Shown piece by piece: positions 17,525 to 27,533 of a stretch of DNA of 28,982 nt. Position 1 is the first letter of the stretch, and every line of letters starts with the position of its first letter. Under the pieces are notes generated by a model. That model made no database searches, had not been told where the DNA came from, and worked only from the letters and a program-made list of their open reading frames with translations. The stretch lies in assembly GCA_004009845.1 (NCBI GenBank), contig RMBW01000203.1, positions 1 through 28,982 of the forward strand, given 5' to 3'. The stretch is from Davidsoniella eucalypti. Lineage: Eukaryota; Ascomycota; Sordariomycetes; Microascales; Ceratocystidaceae. Both the position numbers and the translations under genes were made by a program.

Positions 17525-19321
17525 ATGTCTGACCTTATCTTCCTGTTCCTGGTCATTATGGCCTCCCTGATTTGCTCCGCCCTCGCCGGCTACTACGAAA
17601 TCTTCCTAGACCTCAAACAGTATCTCGCCCTGGCCCGTGTCCACCTCTTGGACCCCAGCCAGGAACCCCCTGAGGGTTACACTCTGTCGGCTGTAGGCCT
17701 ACCCGAGGACCGCCCTTGGAGTAGACCAGGCTGGTGCTACTTGGCACTGTTCAAACGCAAGGAACGTGCCCGTCTCGCAGCCACCCTAGGTTTCTGCCCT
17801 GCCTCTCGTGACATCCTCAGTCACAGCCAGCACTTTCACAGCCACTTAGGCCATCTGTCCTTCACCAGCGGTTTTGTCGGCCACGTCCACATCGGCCAAG
17901 CACGTACGCGTCAGGAACGCGTTGCACGCACCTCGCTCCGTCCTTCCCTCCTCAGGTCACCGTTCATGGGCCTACCTCGCACCCCCACGAGAACTCGCTC
18001 CAAGGCCAAGGAAACCACTGAGCAACTGATCTCCACTGAGACAACCCACGCGCGCACCTTGAGCCGAGTAACCACCTCTCGCAACCCGCTACCCTTGGAT
18101 GACGAAGACGACGCAAGTGATAACCCTTCCGATACCTCTGACCTAGCTCGTCTGGCTGAAAGCATGAGGCCCCGTGACACCTACCCTGAATCTGACCGTG
18201 GTCGCCAACCCTCGCGTGAAGCCGACCGTCTGGACTCCCTGCAATCTGATATGGTAGAAATGAAGTCCATGATGAATCGACTCGGTCAAATGTTGTTCGC
18301 CAAAGAACGTCATGATACTACCGCTCCTCCGCTACCGCCTGCCCCTGCTCCTCAGCCATTACTCGCCTCTTCCAGCCAAACCCTACCCCGTCAGGTCCAG
18401 CCTCTACTCAGCGAATTCAGCGGCTTGCACTCTGACTACGAGATCTGGAGAAGGCTAGCAACGAACAAAATGTTGATCGATGGAGCAGCCCTAGGCGGTG
18501 AACTCTCGAAGGCAGTCTACCTGTACGGCCGCTTGGGCGCAACCACACAAGCCAAGTTGAACGTCTTTTTCGACTCTATCGGCCAACGTTCCAGACCCTA
18601 CGACCTGCTGCTGGAGAAGCTTGATGATATGTTCCGGTCGCGTGAACGGCTCACCAACGCGCGCATTGCTTTCTACCAATCCGCCCAAGGAGACAGGGAA
18701 CCCTTCAAAGCCTTCCACCTCCGCTTCGAGACCCTAGCCATGGAAGCCGGCATCCACGACGACACCACGCTAATTGACATCCTGCGTTCTGCCATGCGTG
18801 ACGATCTGATTGAACGCACCGGATGGGCTTGGGAGTCCAACTCATACCACACTATCATCGACAGCCTCTTGAAGCACTTCGACCGCCCCACTGGTAAGCG
18901 CCGCGCTATCGAATCGGCCCCCAAACCTGAGCATACTAAGTCGAGCAACTGGAGAGAGCGGCCCGACCAACAGACTCGTCGGGAGAACCGCCCCCAGCCT
19001 GCTGCCCGTTCGGAGAGACCAAAACTTTCCGAGTCGGAGCGACACCGTTTAATGCGTGAAAACGCATGCTTTATCTGTGGGCTCAAGGACCACATTGCAC
19101 GTCGATGCCCACAACGCTCCTCCAAGCCAGGACCCTCGCACAACCAGCTGTCGGTCAACGCCATACGCACAGTGATGCGTGAGGAAATCGCCAGATACGA
19201 TGAACGGGCCATGGATCGTGTACTGCCTCCCCCTGACAACACCACCACCACGGTAGCCAAGGTTGACTCAAAGGCGGCGGATAACGGGTCGGAGTACGAC
19301 TTAATCGAGTTGGATTTTTAG
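17525..19321 (+). CDS. Gag polyprotein of element 3 (598 residues)
   Basis: The frame is intact, from ATG in GTCACCATGTCTG to a TAG at 19319-19321. Residues 4-22 are strongly hydrophobic (a signal-anchor-like segment), followed by a conserved region at about 30-130 (EGYTLSAVGLPEDRPWSRPG, KRKERARLAATLGFCPASRD, LGHLSFTSGFVGHVHIG). An Arg/Ser-rich linker, a short helix predicted to form a coiled coil near 235-262, and a Pro-rich stretch come next. The capsid-like retrotransposon Gag region is at about 295-450. A single CCHC zinc knuckle, C515-C518-H523-C528, lies in CFICGLKDHIARRC. Gag forms the particle and binds element RNA. The hydrophobic N-terminus is not usual for this superfamily. Its stop codon is part of the predicted -1 frameshift site leading to Pol. 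Confidence 0.9.
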   Translation: MSDLIFLFLVIMASLICSALAGYYEIFLDLKQYLALARVHLLDPSQEPPEGYTLSAVGLPEDRPWSRPGWCYLALFKRKERARLAATLGFCPASRDILSHSQHFHSHLGHLSFTSGFVGHVHIGQARTRQERVARTSLRPSLLRSPFMGLPRTPTRTRSKAKETTEQLISTETTHARTLSRVTTSRNPLPLDDEDDASDNPSDTSDLARLAESMRPRDTYPESDRGRQPSREADRLDSLQSDMVEMKSMMNRLGQMLFAKERHDTTAPPLPPAPAPQPLLASSSQTLPRQVQPLLSEFSGLHSDYEIWRRLATNKMLIDGAALGGELSKAVYLYGRLGATTQAKLNVFFDSIGQRSRPYDLLLEKLDDMFRSRERLTNARIAFYQSAQGDREPFKAFHLRFETLAMEAGIHDDTTLIDILRSAMRDDLIERTGWAWESNSYHTIIDSLLKHFDRPTGKRRAIESAPKPEHTKSSNWRERPDQQTRRENRPQPAARSERPKLSESERHRLMRENACFICGLKDHIARRCPQRSSKPGPSHNQLSVNAIRTVMREEIARYDERAMDRVLPPPDNTTTTVAKVDSKAADNGSEYDLIELDF

Positions 19322-19347
19322 GAAGTCAGGACAAGTCGCGCCCTGAC
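19315..19347 (+). promoter_or_regulatory. Predicted -1 frameshift signal at gag/pol of element 3
   Basis: TTTTTAG (19315-19321) includes the gag stop; a Phe tRNA on TTT can slip back one base to TTT. Three bases after the stop, GTCAGG (19325-19330) pairs with CCTGAC (19342-19347) around an 11-base loop. The pol frame is exactly -1 to gag and open through the site, and there is no ATG at the position where element 4 has one. Confidence 0.7.
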
Positions 19348-20083
19348 AAGGAGGATACGAAGATAGGGGAAGAGATAGTTAGAACTCAGATGGGAGCTAA
19401 AGGTTTATACTTAGATTTGTCTATTAATGAACTTTCGACTAAAGCTCTCGTCGACAGTGGCTGCCTCTGCCTCGCCGTCGTCCCTCCGCGCCTACTCCAC
19501 TACGCCACTCAGACCCAGCCCATCGAGCCACGCAAGGTCTCCCTCGCCTCCTCCCAGTCCGACCCACCTGTCATCACTCAGATAGCACAGTTTACGCTAC
19601 ACCTACCTGACCACCACGAGGACATTTGGGCCTACGTCGTCCCCGGCCAAACCGAAGACTTAATACTCGGTCAACGCTGGCTGATTAATCACGACGTGCA
19701 TCTACACCCGCGCTCTGGACAAATCGAAGTCACCACGGCCGAAGAACTAACGCCTGAAGAGTTCCATAAACTCTGTGACAATGATGACGCCGCGGTATTC
19801 CGCATCACGCTAGAAGACGTCAACAGGGCGCTGGAACAGAAGGAACAGGAAAGGCCGCCCTTACCCGAGTGGCTGCAACCTGTAGCGTCCGCGTTTGAAG
19901 CCAAAGCCTCCAAGGACCTCCCGCCACATCGGCCTGGAGTAGACCTGAAGATTGAACTGTTAGAAGGGAAAACGTTACCTGTGCAATCGCTCTACCCGCT
20001 GTCGCGCGCTGAACTGTTGGTGATGCAAAAGACCTTGACTGAACTACTGGGGACAAAATGGATAAAGGATACGAAATCTGAAG
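19316..20083 (+). pseudogene. Pol of element 3, N-terminal part (protease, start of RT)
   Basis: About 256 codons in the -1 frame relative to gag. The retropepsin-type aspartic protease shows KALVDSGCLCLAVV, with the catalytic Asp at 19453-19455, and DLILGQRWLINHDV. A linker leads to the RT N-terminus (LYPLSRAELLVMQKTLTELL). The frame runs into the element 4 LTR at 20084 and stops two codons later. No damage is visible before that point, so loss of function is due to the insertion. Confidence 0.85.
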
Positions 20084-20264
20084 TGTAAGAGACTAAGGCC
20101 TAGTAAGGTTAGCCAAGGCATTCCTTGTCAGTACTAGAATCGGCTATAAGTAGGGACCTATTCCCGCCGATTATTAGTCTTAGTTTCTCTTTCTCCTTCA
20201 TCGGTCTCAATCGAACTATTCTTTTACGACCAGTTTTCATCGCAACTCCTCGTATATCGTCTCA
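20084..20264 (+). repeat. 5' LTR of element 4
   Basis: This 181-bp LTR has TATAA at 20145-20149 and self-primer ATCGGTCTCAA at 20200-20210. It is identical by eye to the 3' LTR of element 1, showing recent amplification of this family. Confidence 0.9.
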
Positions 20265-20266
20265 TT

Positions 20267-20277
20267 TTGAGACCGAT
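20267..20277 (+). other. Self-priming primer-binding site of element 4
   Basis: TTGAGACCGAT lies 2 nt after the LTR and complements the 11 bases at 20200-20210 perfectly, as in elements 2 and 3. Confidence 0.75.
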
Positions 20278-20294
20278 AACTTCTTTATCTTGTC

Positions 20295-20525
20295 CAAGCA
20301 TCCGCTTGCCCCTTTGTCCGAGCATCTGCTCGCTGAATTTACTTCTGTCCAAGCCGTCTGCTTGCCCCTCTATTCTGTCCAAGCCGTCCGCTTGCCCTCT
20401 CTTCTGTCCAAGCCGTCCGCTTGTTTTCCCCTTTGTCCAAACACCGTCTCTGTTTGCCCCTATCTTGTCCAGACTCCGCCTAAACAGTCTGCCCCTTGTC
20501 CAAGCCTTCCTCCTAACAAGGCTTG
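20295..20525 (+). repeat. Leader hairpin array of element 4
   Basis: Eight hairpins start at 20295, 20319, 20350, 20380, 20409, 20438, 20470 and 20501. One 29-bp unit fewer than element 3 is present. The last has an 8-bp stem, CAAGCCTT/AAGGCTTG, longer than the 6-bp stem at the same place in element 3, while loop bases differ. Confidence 0.85.
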
Positions 20526-20568
20526 CCCCTATCAGTCCGCTTGTTACCCCTTGCGCCCCTAAGTCACT

Positions 20569-22361
20569 ATGTCTGACTTCACCTTCCTGGTTCTGGTCAT
20601 CCTGGCCTCCCTGAACTGCGCCGCCCTCGTTGGTTACTATGAAGCCTTCTGCATTGTTAAGCAGAAACTAGCCCTGGCTCGTGTCCACCTCCTAGACCCC
20701 AGCCAGGAGCCCCCTGAGGGTTACACGCTGTCGGCCGTAGGCCTACCCGAGGATCGACCCTGGAGTAGACCCGGCTGGTGTTACCTTGCCCTCTTTAAAC
20801 GCAAGGAACGCGCGCGCCTCGCCGCCACCCTAGGATTCTGCCCTGCCTCCCGTGATATCCTCAGTCACAGTCAGCACTTCCACAGCCACCTAGGCCACCT
20901 CTCTTTCACCAGCGGTTTCGTCGGCCACGTCCACATCGGCCAAGCTCGTACGCGTCAGGAACGCGTTGCTCGAACCTCGCTTCGTCCTTCCCTCCTCAAG
21001 TCACCTTTCATGGGCCTGCCTCGCACCCCCACGCGAACCCGCTCTAAAGCCAAGGAGACCACGGAGCAGCTCATCTCTACCGAAACTACGCACGCACGCA
21101 CATTAAGCAGAGTAACCACCTCACGCAACCCACTGCCCGCGGATGATGACGACGCCAGTGATAACCCTTCGGACACTTCTGACTTAGCCCGCCTCGCTGA
21201 GAGTATGAGACCACGCGACACGTACCCTGAATCAGATCGTGGCCGCCAACCCTCTCGCGAAGCTGACCGTCTGGACTCTCTACAAGATGACATGGTAGAA
21301 ATGAAGTCCATGATGAACCGTCTTGGTCAAATGCTGTTTGCTAAGGAACAACGCGAACCCACGGCTCCCTCGCTACCACCTGCACCTGTTTCCCAGCCAC
21401 TACCTGCCTCCTCCAACCAAGCCCTACCTCGCCAAGTCCAACCACTGCTCAACGAATTTAGTGGCCTACACTCGGACTACGAGATTTGGAGAAGGCTAGC
21501 TACGAACAAAATGATGATCGATGGTGCCGCTTTGGCAACGACATCTCGCGGGCGGTATACCTGTACAGCCGCTTAGGTGCAACCACACAGGCCAAGCTAA
21601 ACGTTTTCTTCGACTCCATCTGCCAACGTTCCAGACCCTACGACTTGCTGCTGGAGAAACTCGACGATATGTTCCGGTCGCGCGAACGACTCACTAACGC
21701 TCGCATCGCCTTCTACAAGTCCGCTCAGGGAGATCGTGAAACCTTCAAGGCCTTCCACCTCCGATTCGAAACCCTAGCCATGGAAGCCAGCATTCACGAC
21801 GACACCACGCTGATCGACATCCTACGTTCTGCCATGCGTGACGATTTGGTCGAACGCACCGGGTGGGCTTGGAAGTCTAACTCGTACCACGCGATCATCG
21901 ACGACCTCCTGAAACACTTCGATCGCCCATCTGGTAAGCGCCGCGTCATTGAGTCCACCCCTAAGCCCGAGCACACCAAGTCGAGTAACTGGAGAGAGCG
22001 GCCTGACCAACAGACCCGTCGGGAGAACCGTCCTCAGCTTGCTACCCGCTCAGACAGACCAAAACTGTCCGAGTCGGAACGACACCGGTTGATGCGTGAA
22101 AACGCATGCTTTATCTGTGGGCTCAAGGATCACATCGCACGCCGTTGCCCCCAGCGCTCTTCCCAGCCAGGCCCCTCGAACAACCAGCTGTCCATCAACG
22201 CCATACGCACGGTGATGCGTGAGGAAATCGCCAAGTACGACGAACTTACCATGGATCGCGTGCTGCCTCCCCCGGTTAACACCACCACCACGGTAGCCAA
22301 GGTTGACTCAAAAGCGGCTGATAACGGGTCGGAGTACGACCTCATAGAGTTGGATTTTTAG
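20569..22361 (+). pseudogene. Gag of element 4, broken by a one-base deletion
   Basis: The frame runs from the ATG at 20569 to about codon 322, where one G is missing from a short G-run near 21533-21535 relative to element 3. The shifted frame stops at 21576. The correct frame resumes and continues to the TAG at 22359-22361. All family features are present: hydrophobic N-terminus (FTFLVLVILASL), conserved N-domain, capsid-like region, and the CCHC knuckle beginning at 22107. Identity to element 3 Gag is high. The deletion would remove the knuckle and Pol from the product, so this copy needs Gag from elsewhere, unless the deletion is a sequencing error. Confidence 0.85.
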
Positions 22362-22387
22362 GTAGTCAGGACAAGTCGCGCCCTGAC
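22355..22387 (+). promoter_or_regulatory. Predicted -1 frameshift signal at gag/pol of element 4
   Basis: TTTTTAG at 22355-22361 is followed by GTCAGG (22365-22370) paired with CCTGAC (22382-22387). The arrangement is identical to element 3 apart from one base in the spacer. An ATG at 22400 in the pol frame is absent from element 3, so it is probably not the normal Pol start. Confidence 0.7.
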
Positions 22388-24226
22388 AAGGAGAATACGA
22401 TGGTGGGTGAGGAAATAGTTAGAACACAGATGGGAGCCAAGGGTTTATATTTAGATTTGTCTATAAATGAACTTCCAACGAAAGCTCTCGTCGATAGTGG
22501 CTGTCTTTGCCTCGCCGTCGTCCCTCCGCGCCTCCTACCTTACGCCACCCAGACCCAGCCCATCGAGCCACGCAAGGTTTCCCTCGCCTCCTCCCAGTCC
22601 GACCCACCTGTCATCACTCAGATAGCCCAGTTTACGCTACGCCTACCTGACCACCACGAGGACATTTGGGCCTACGTCGTCCCCGGCCAAACCGAAGACT
22701 TAATACTCGGTCAACGCTGGCTGATTAATCACGACGTACATCTGCACCCGCGCTCTGGACAAATCGAAGTCACTACGGCCGAAGAACTAACGCCTGAAGA
22801 GTTCCATAAACTCTGTGACAACGACGACGCCGCTGTATTCCGCATCACGTTAGAAGACGTCAACAGGGCGCTGGAGCAAAAGGAGCAGGAGAGACCGCCT
22901 CTACCAGAGTGGCTGAAGCCTGTAGCGTCCGCGTTTGAAGCCAAAGCCTCCAAGGACCTCCCGCCACATCGGCCTGGAGTAGACCTGAAGATTGAACTGT
23001 TAGAAGGAAAAACGTTACCTGTGCAATCGCTCTACCCGCTGTCGCGTGCTGAACTGTTGGTGATGCAAAAGACCTTGACTGAACTACTGGGGACAAGATG
23101 GATAAAAGATACGAAATCTGAAGTGGGCTCTCCCGTCCTATTTGTAAAGAAACCTGGAGGTGGAATTCGCTTCTGTGTGGACTACCGCGCAGTCAACGCT
23201 ATCTCCAAGAAGGATTCCTACCCGCTTCCCCTTATCCACGACACCCTTCGGCAAATCTCGGCTGCTAAATGGGTCTCCAAGGTCGACGTTATTGCCGCAT
23301 TTCATCGTATTCGGATTGCCCCTGGTTCTGAGGAGTTAACCGCCTTTCGGACTCCCCTAGGAGCCTTCGAATGGAACGTGATCCCCTTCGGTTTGACTAA
23401 TGCCCCTGCTGCTTTCCAACGTTACATCAATTCGGTCCTTCGGAAATGGCTAGGCATCAGCTGCAGCGCCTACATCGACGATGTGGACATCTACTCCAGT
23501 GGTACTGAGGAAGAGCACAGGCAATTAGTGCTCGAAATCGTCCACGCACTCGATCTCGCCGGCCTGCAACTCGACCTCCGCAAGTGCCAGTTCCTAGCTA
23601 AGGAAATCAAGTTCCTCGGCTTCATCGTTGGCCCAGGTATTGGCATCAAGGCAGACCCTGAGAAAACCCTTGCGATTCGCAACTGGAATTCTCCCACAAC
23701 TTTGAAAGGTCTACGTGGTTTCATCGGCTTTGTCAACTTCTATCGAGACTTTGTGCCTCGACTGTCTGAAATAATAGCGCCGATGGTAGGGTTAACCAAG
23801 AAAGATACCCCCTTTGTCTGGTCCGACGCATGTGCGCACGCTTTCGCCGAGGTTAAGAGAGCCTTCCTCACTCCCCCTGTTTTGACCCCCTTTGACCCGC
23901 TGAGAGAAACGGTATTGACCGCGGACTCATCCGGCTACGCCCTGGGAGCAGAATTGTCTCAACGAGGAGATGATGGCCTCATGCACCCCATTGCCTTCCT
24001 TTCTCGCAAGCTCACACCCCCCGAAGCTAACTACCCCATTCACGACAAGGAGATGTTGGCCATTTACTGGTCCATTCGAGAATGGCGCCATTTCCTCCTA
24101 GGGGTTGACTTCGTGGTGTGGACCGACCACCGTAACTTGGAGTACTTTCAGACCAAGAGAACGCTGGCCGAGAGACAACGCCGCTGGGGATATGAGCTTT
24201 CGGACTTTAGTTTCTGCCTACGCTGA
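22356..24226 (+). pseudogene. Pol of element 4: protease, RT and RNase H, 3' truncated
   Basis: About 620 codons are open in the -1 frame to gag. Protease is at ALVDSGCL (Asp codon 22493-22495). RT runs from about 23030 to 23750 with VLFVKKPGGGIRFCVDYR, VSKVDVIAAFHRI and the catalytic YIDD at 23471-23482. RNase H begins with LTADSSGYALGAEL (Asp codon 23924-23926), then NYPIHDKEMLAIYWS and VWTDHRNLEYF. The frame is cut at 24223 just after YELSDFSF by the LTR of element 5; the last codons and stop are LTR sequence. Within the preserved part the enzyme motifs are complete. It copies element RNA into DNA inside the particle. The rest of pol is expected beyond the window. Confidence 0.9.
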
Positions 24227-24402
24227 CACGAACTAGGAAGAGGCAATGGCAAGCAATCTAGAGTAAAGACTTCGATTGATACCGATGAAGGAGAAAGACT
24301 AATATCTGTTGGAATACGGCGGGAATAGGCCCCTATTTATAACCGTTTATCTGGCTAAGTATCTTACTTAGCCAAATACCAACTGGGCCTTAGCCCCTGA
24401 CA
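24224..24402 (-). repeat. 3' LTR of element 5
   Basis: On the minus strand the 179-bp LTR begins TGTCAGGGGC and ends TTCGTGTCA. It contains ATCGGTATCAA (24286-24276) where the relatives have ATCGGTCTCAA, so its PBS, outside the window, should carry the matching change. Confidence 0.85.
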
Positions 24403-24448
24403 TTAGCCCCCCCCCCTCTCGGATGCTAACTATAATCTAAAACTAATA
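24403..24448 (-). other. Polypurine tract and 3' tail of element 5
   Basis: Ten consecutive G (minus strand, 24416-24407) followed by CTAA precede the LTR. This is the likely primer site for plus-strand DNA synthesis, in the same position as the G-run of element 1. Confidence 0.75.
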
Positions 24449-25130
24449 CTAAAATACATTTTGCGCTAATAATGGGGATGGTGGGTGGGTAAAAAATGAG
24501 GCCCCCCCCGTAGGGGTGCATGAAACGGGCCCCCTTGTCTTGGGTAGGAAGTCAGCTGATGCTGCTCCAATTAGCGCGCGGTCTAAGAATATGCGCCATG
24601 CGAGGGTGTCTTCGATATGTTTCACTGGTTCCCAAGTAGGGTCCTGGTAACCAGACCATTTAACCAATGCTTGTTCATGCCCACGGTATTTCCGTTGGCG
24701 GACAATTTCTTCCACGCGGAATTCTCCTTCGGCTATAGCGTCGTCTCCGTATGCTTCCTCCCTTGAGACAGCCTCAGGTTCGTCGTCTTGGATGACCTGT
24801 GAGGGCAGGGGGTTAGTCCCTGCGTGTCGTACCTTGCTGATGTGGAAGACTGGGTGGACTAGGCCTGGAATGTTAAGTCGGACTGCGTGGGTGCCTATTA
24901 GGCCTGTAACCGTGTAGCGGCGAGCTAGCCAATCTAGCTTCTTAGAGGGTCTTTCCGAAGCGATGTTTTCGCATTTCAGGAGCACTACGTCTCCTATCTG
25001 AAACTGGGAGGCTGGCTGGCGGCGGCGGTTAGCTGCTGTCTCCTGATAATCCTGTGCTGACGCCATGGCAACCTGTGCGAAACTGGTGGCGTCGCGGATT
25101 TTGTCTAGGAAGGCCTGGGCGTCGTGTACC
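24449..25130 (-). pseudogene. Pol C-terminus of element 5: integrase tail and chromodomain
   Basis: This segment is out of frame with the main pol frame by one base near 25129-25134, in a run of C/G. It reads on through FLDKIRDATSFAQVAMASAQ and the conserved LKCENIASERPSKKLDWLARRY, VHPVFHISKVRHA, then the chromodomain EFRVEEIVRQRKYRGHEQAL, VKWSGYQDPTWEPVKHIEDT. It ends with a ~45-residue tail and a stop at 24449-24451. The chromodomain aromatic positions (Phe, Trp, Tyr) look preserved. The equivalent of element 1 at 8339-8992 is clearly homologous. Confidence 0.85.
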
Positions 25131-27533
25131 GGGGACTGCGTGAGGATGGTTCGCTAGTGGGAGATGGCTCGATGATGTCCATGTTGTAACCGTGTGTCGC
25201 GAAGAAGGGGGAGATGGCAGTGCTGGAGACGGTGCGGTTGTTTAGGGCGATCTGTGCTTGTGGAAGGAGATCCGCCCAGTTGTCCTGGGCGAAGGAACAG
25301 AAGATCCTGAGGAAGGTTTCAATCTCCTGGTTGCTTCGCTCCTGGGCGCCGTCGGTTTGAGGGTGAAAGGCCGTAGAGAGGCGACGTTTGATGTTGAGAC
25401 GGCGGCATGCTTCTCCCCAGAATAGTGATGTGAACTGGGGGCCGCGGTCTGACACGATGGCTGAGGGAAAACCGTGGTGTGCGAATACGTGGGTGAATAG
25501 GGCGTCAGCTGTTGCTTTCGCGGAGGTGTCTGACATGGGGATAAGGATCTGCGACTTGGAGAGTCTGTCGGTGACGCCGAGGATGAATGTGCAGTGCTTG
25601 GAAGGTGGTAAGGGGCCAATGAAGTCCATGGCTAGCTCGGTCCAGTGGCGGTCTGGAACAGGAAGAGGTTTCAAGAGTCCGCGCTTCTGTTCCCGCCAAT
25701 ACTTGCTTTTACCGCATGTAGTGCAGTTGGCTACGAATTGGCGTACATCGTTGGTGAGTCCTGGCCAGGAGTACTCCCGTGAAACTAGGTCCCGTGTGAT
25801 TTCGCGGCCAGGGTGTCCAGACAAGTGTGAGTCGTGGATAGTCTGGATTAGCTTGGTGCGGAGGGGTTCAAAGCGAGGGATCCATAGTCTGTTACGCCAG
25901 CGTAGGAGGCCTCGGTCGTCGATGGAACATTCGCTGATTTGCCATTGGAGGCCCCACGCTGAGGGGAATGATCTGGCGCCATCGAGGACAAGGGATCGTG
26001 CAAGCCACCATCTATTATTGGTCTGCAGGGCTTGTGTCCATAGTGAGGTGAGGTCGGCGTCCCCGAAGGGTGAGGGGAGAGTGGACTGTGTGGCTATTTC
26101 GTCTGAGGGAATGTCGGCGTCCGGGATGTTGGACCAAAGGGCGTTGACAACTACTAGGTTGTTTCCTGCTGTTGCGGGGGCGAGGAGTTGGTGTACTCTA
26201 CTCATGAGCCTGTCGTCATTGGCATCCTTGGGCATGTCCTGGTCCCTGCGCGATAGTGCGTCGGGGATCACTTGGTCTGTTCCAGGACGGTGTTTAAGCT
26301 CAAAGGAAAAGTCCGACAGTTCGTATCCCCAGCGGCGCTGCCTTTCTGCTAAGGACCTCTTGGTCCTGAAGAATTCCAGGTTGCGATGGTCGGTGAAGAC
26401 CGTGAAGTGTATACCTAGCAGGAAGTGTCTCCACTGACGAATGGACCAGTAGATAGCCAGCATTTCCTTGTCATGGATGGGATAGTTGGATTCTGCTGGC
26501 GTGAGTTTCCTAGATAGGAAGGCAATGGGGTGGTGCTGTCCGTCAGGGCCGCGCTGGGTGAGTTCAGCGCCTAGAGCATAGCCTGAGGAGTCGGCGGAGA
26601 GGATTGTTTCCCTGTCAGGGTCGTAGGGGGCTAGTAGAGGAGGAGAGATGAAGGCATCCTTGATGCTGTGGAAGGCCTGGTCGCAGGCAGGGGACCAAAC
26701 AAAGGGGGTGTCCTTTTTAGTTAGGTTGGTTAATGGCGCAAGGGTGTCGGATATGCGCGGGACGAAGTCCCTATAGAAGTTTATGAAGCCAATAAAGCGG
26801 CGGAGTTCGGTTAGAGTGTAGGGGCGCTCCCAATTACGAATGGCTTCAGTCTTTTCGGGGTCTGCCCTTATGCCGATGCCAGGGCCGACTAGGAAGCCTA
26901 GGAACTTGATCTCCTTGGCTGCGAACTCGCACTTCTTGATGTCGAGTTGGAGGTCGGCCTTGTCGAGGGCAGAGACTATTTCCAGGACGAGGTTGCGATG
27001 GTCTTGGAGCGAGCCCTTAGAATAGATGCACACATCGTCAATGTAGGCGTCGCAGCTGATACCGTGCCATTTGTCGAGGACTCCGTTGATGCGTCTCTGG
27101 AAGGCCGCAGGGGCGTTGGTTAAGCCGAAAGGGACGACGTTCCACTGGAAGGCACCCAGGGGTGTTCTAAAAGCTGTTATGTGTTCAGAGCCTGGGGCTA
27201 TGCGAATCCTGTGGAAGGCGGAGATCACGTCGACCTTTGAAACCCATTCGGAGCTCGCGATGCGTTGGAGGGTTTCTCCCATAAGTGGTAGGGGGTACTT
27301 ATCCTTGATAGACGCATCATTAACACCACGATAGTCGATGCAAAAGCGTACACCACCTCCTGGTTTATTGACAAACAGTACGGACGAGCCATATTCGGAG
27401 TTGGCTGGTCCTATGAACTGAGACTGCTTGAGACCTTCCAGGGTCTTTTGTAATACTAGGAGTTCTGCGCGAGTTACTGGGTAGAGGGATTGTGTCGGAA
27501 CGGTTGCACCTGGTTTCAGTTTATCTCTAGGTC
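25105..27533 (-). pseudogene. Pol of element 5: RT, RNase H and integrase
   Basis: About 810 codons are continuously open. RT has VLFVNKPGGGVRFCIDYRGV, VSKVDVISAFHRI and catalytic YIDD (27045-27034). RNase H has LSADSSGYALGAEL, IHDKEMLAIYW and FTDHRNLEFF. Integrase follows with an HHCC zinc region (HDSHLSGHPGR ... CTTC). The DDE triad is MDFIGPLP (Asp at 25626-25624), VSDRGPQFTS (Asp 25449-25447) and SNQEIETFLR (Glu 25326-25324). The upstream ~24 codons of this frame (27606-27534) are not homologous; a one-base shift near 27518-27530 joins it to the protease frame. Downstream another shift leads to the chromodomain. All catalytic residues are intact despite these breaks. Confidence 0.9.

Larger units (their letters stand above)
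17005..20083 (+). mobile_element. Element 3: Ty3/gypsy chromovirus interrupted in pol
   Basis: The order is 5' LTR, PBS, hairpin leader, gag, -1 frameshift site and the first ~256 codons of pol. It is inserted in the family B pol tail. Element 4 is inserted in its RT region at 20083/20084. The 3' half should lie to the right of this window. Gag is intact, so this copy could have been active before interruption. Confidence 0.9.
20084..24223 (+). mobile_element. Element 4: Ty3/gypsy chromovirus nested in element 3
   Basis: It keeps 5' LTR, PBS, hairpin leader, gag (with a one-base deletion), frameshift site, and pol through RNase H, where element 5 is inserted. Its LTR equals that of element 1. 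The base string before it, TGAAG (20079-20083), is the expected 5-bp target duplication. Integrase, chromodomain and 3' LTR should lie to the right of the window. Confidence 0.9.

Noticed and set aside
17046..17570. 174-codon plus-strand frame across the element 3 LTR and leader
   Set aside because: It is produced by the stop-free hairpin repeat (repeating LSKPSACP). Similar frames in elements 2 and 4 have the same cause, and it overlaps the real gag start.
18673..19260. 195-codon minus-strand frame opposite element 3 gag
   Set aside because: It is a shadow of the GC-rich gag frame, and gag carries the zinc knuckle.
22400..22402. ATG at 22400 as an independent Pol start
   Set aside because: Element 3 lacks it, while the open -1 frame and stem-loop are kept in both.
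25388..26437. 349-codon plus-strand frame opposite element 5 pol
   Set aside because: It is antisense to integrase/RNase H coding sequence with all catalytic motifs on the other strand, and its translation has no domain.
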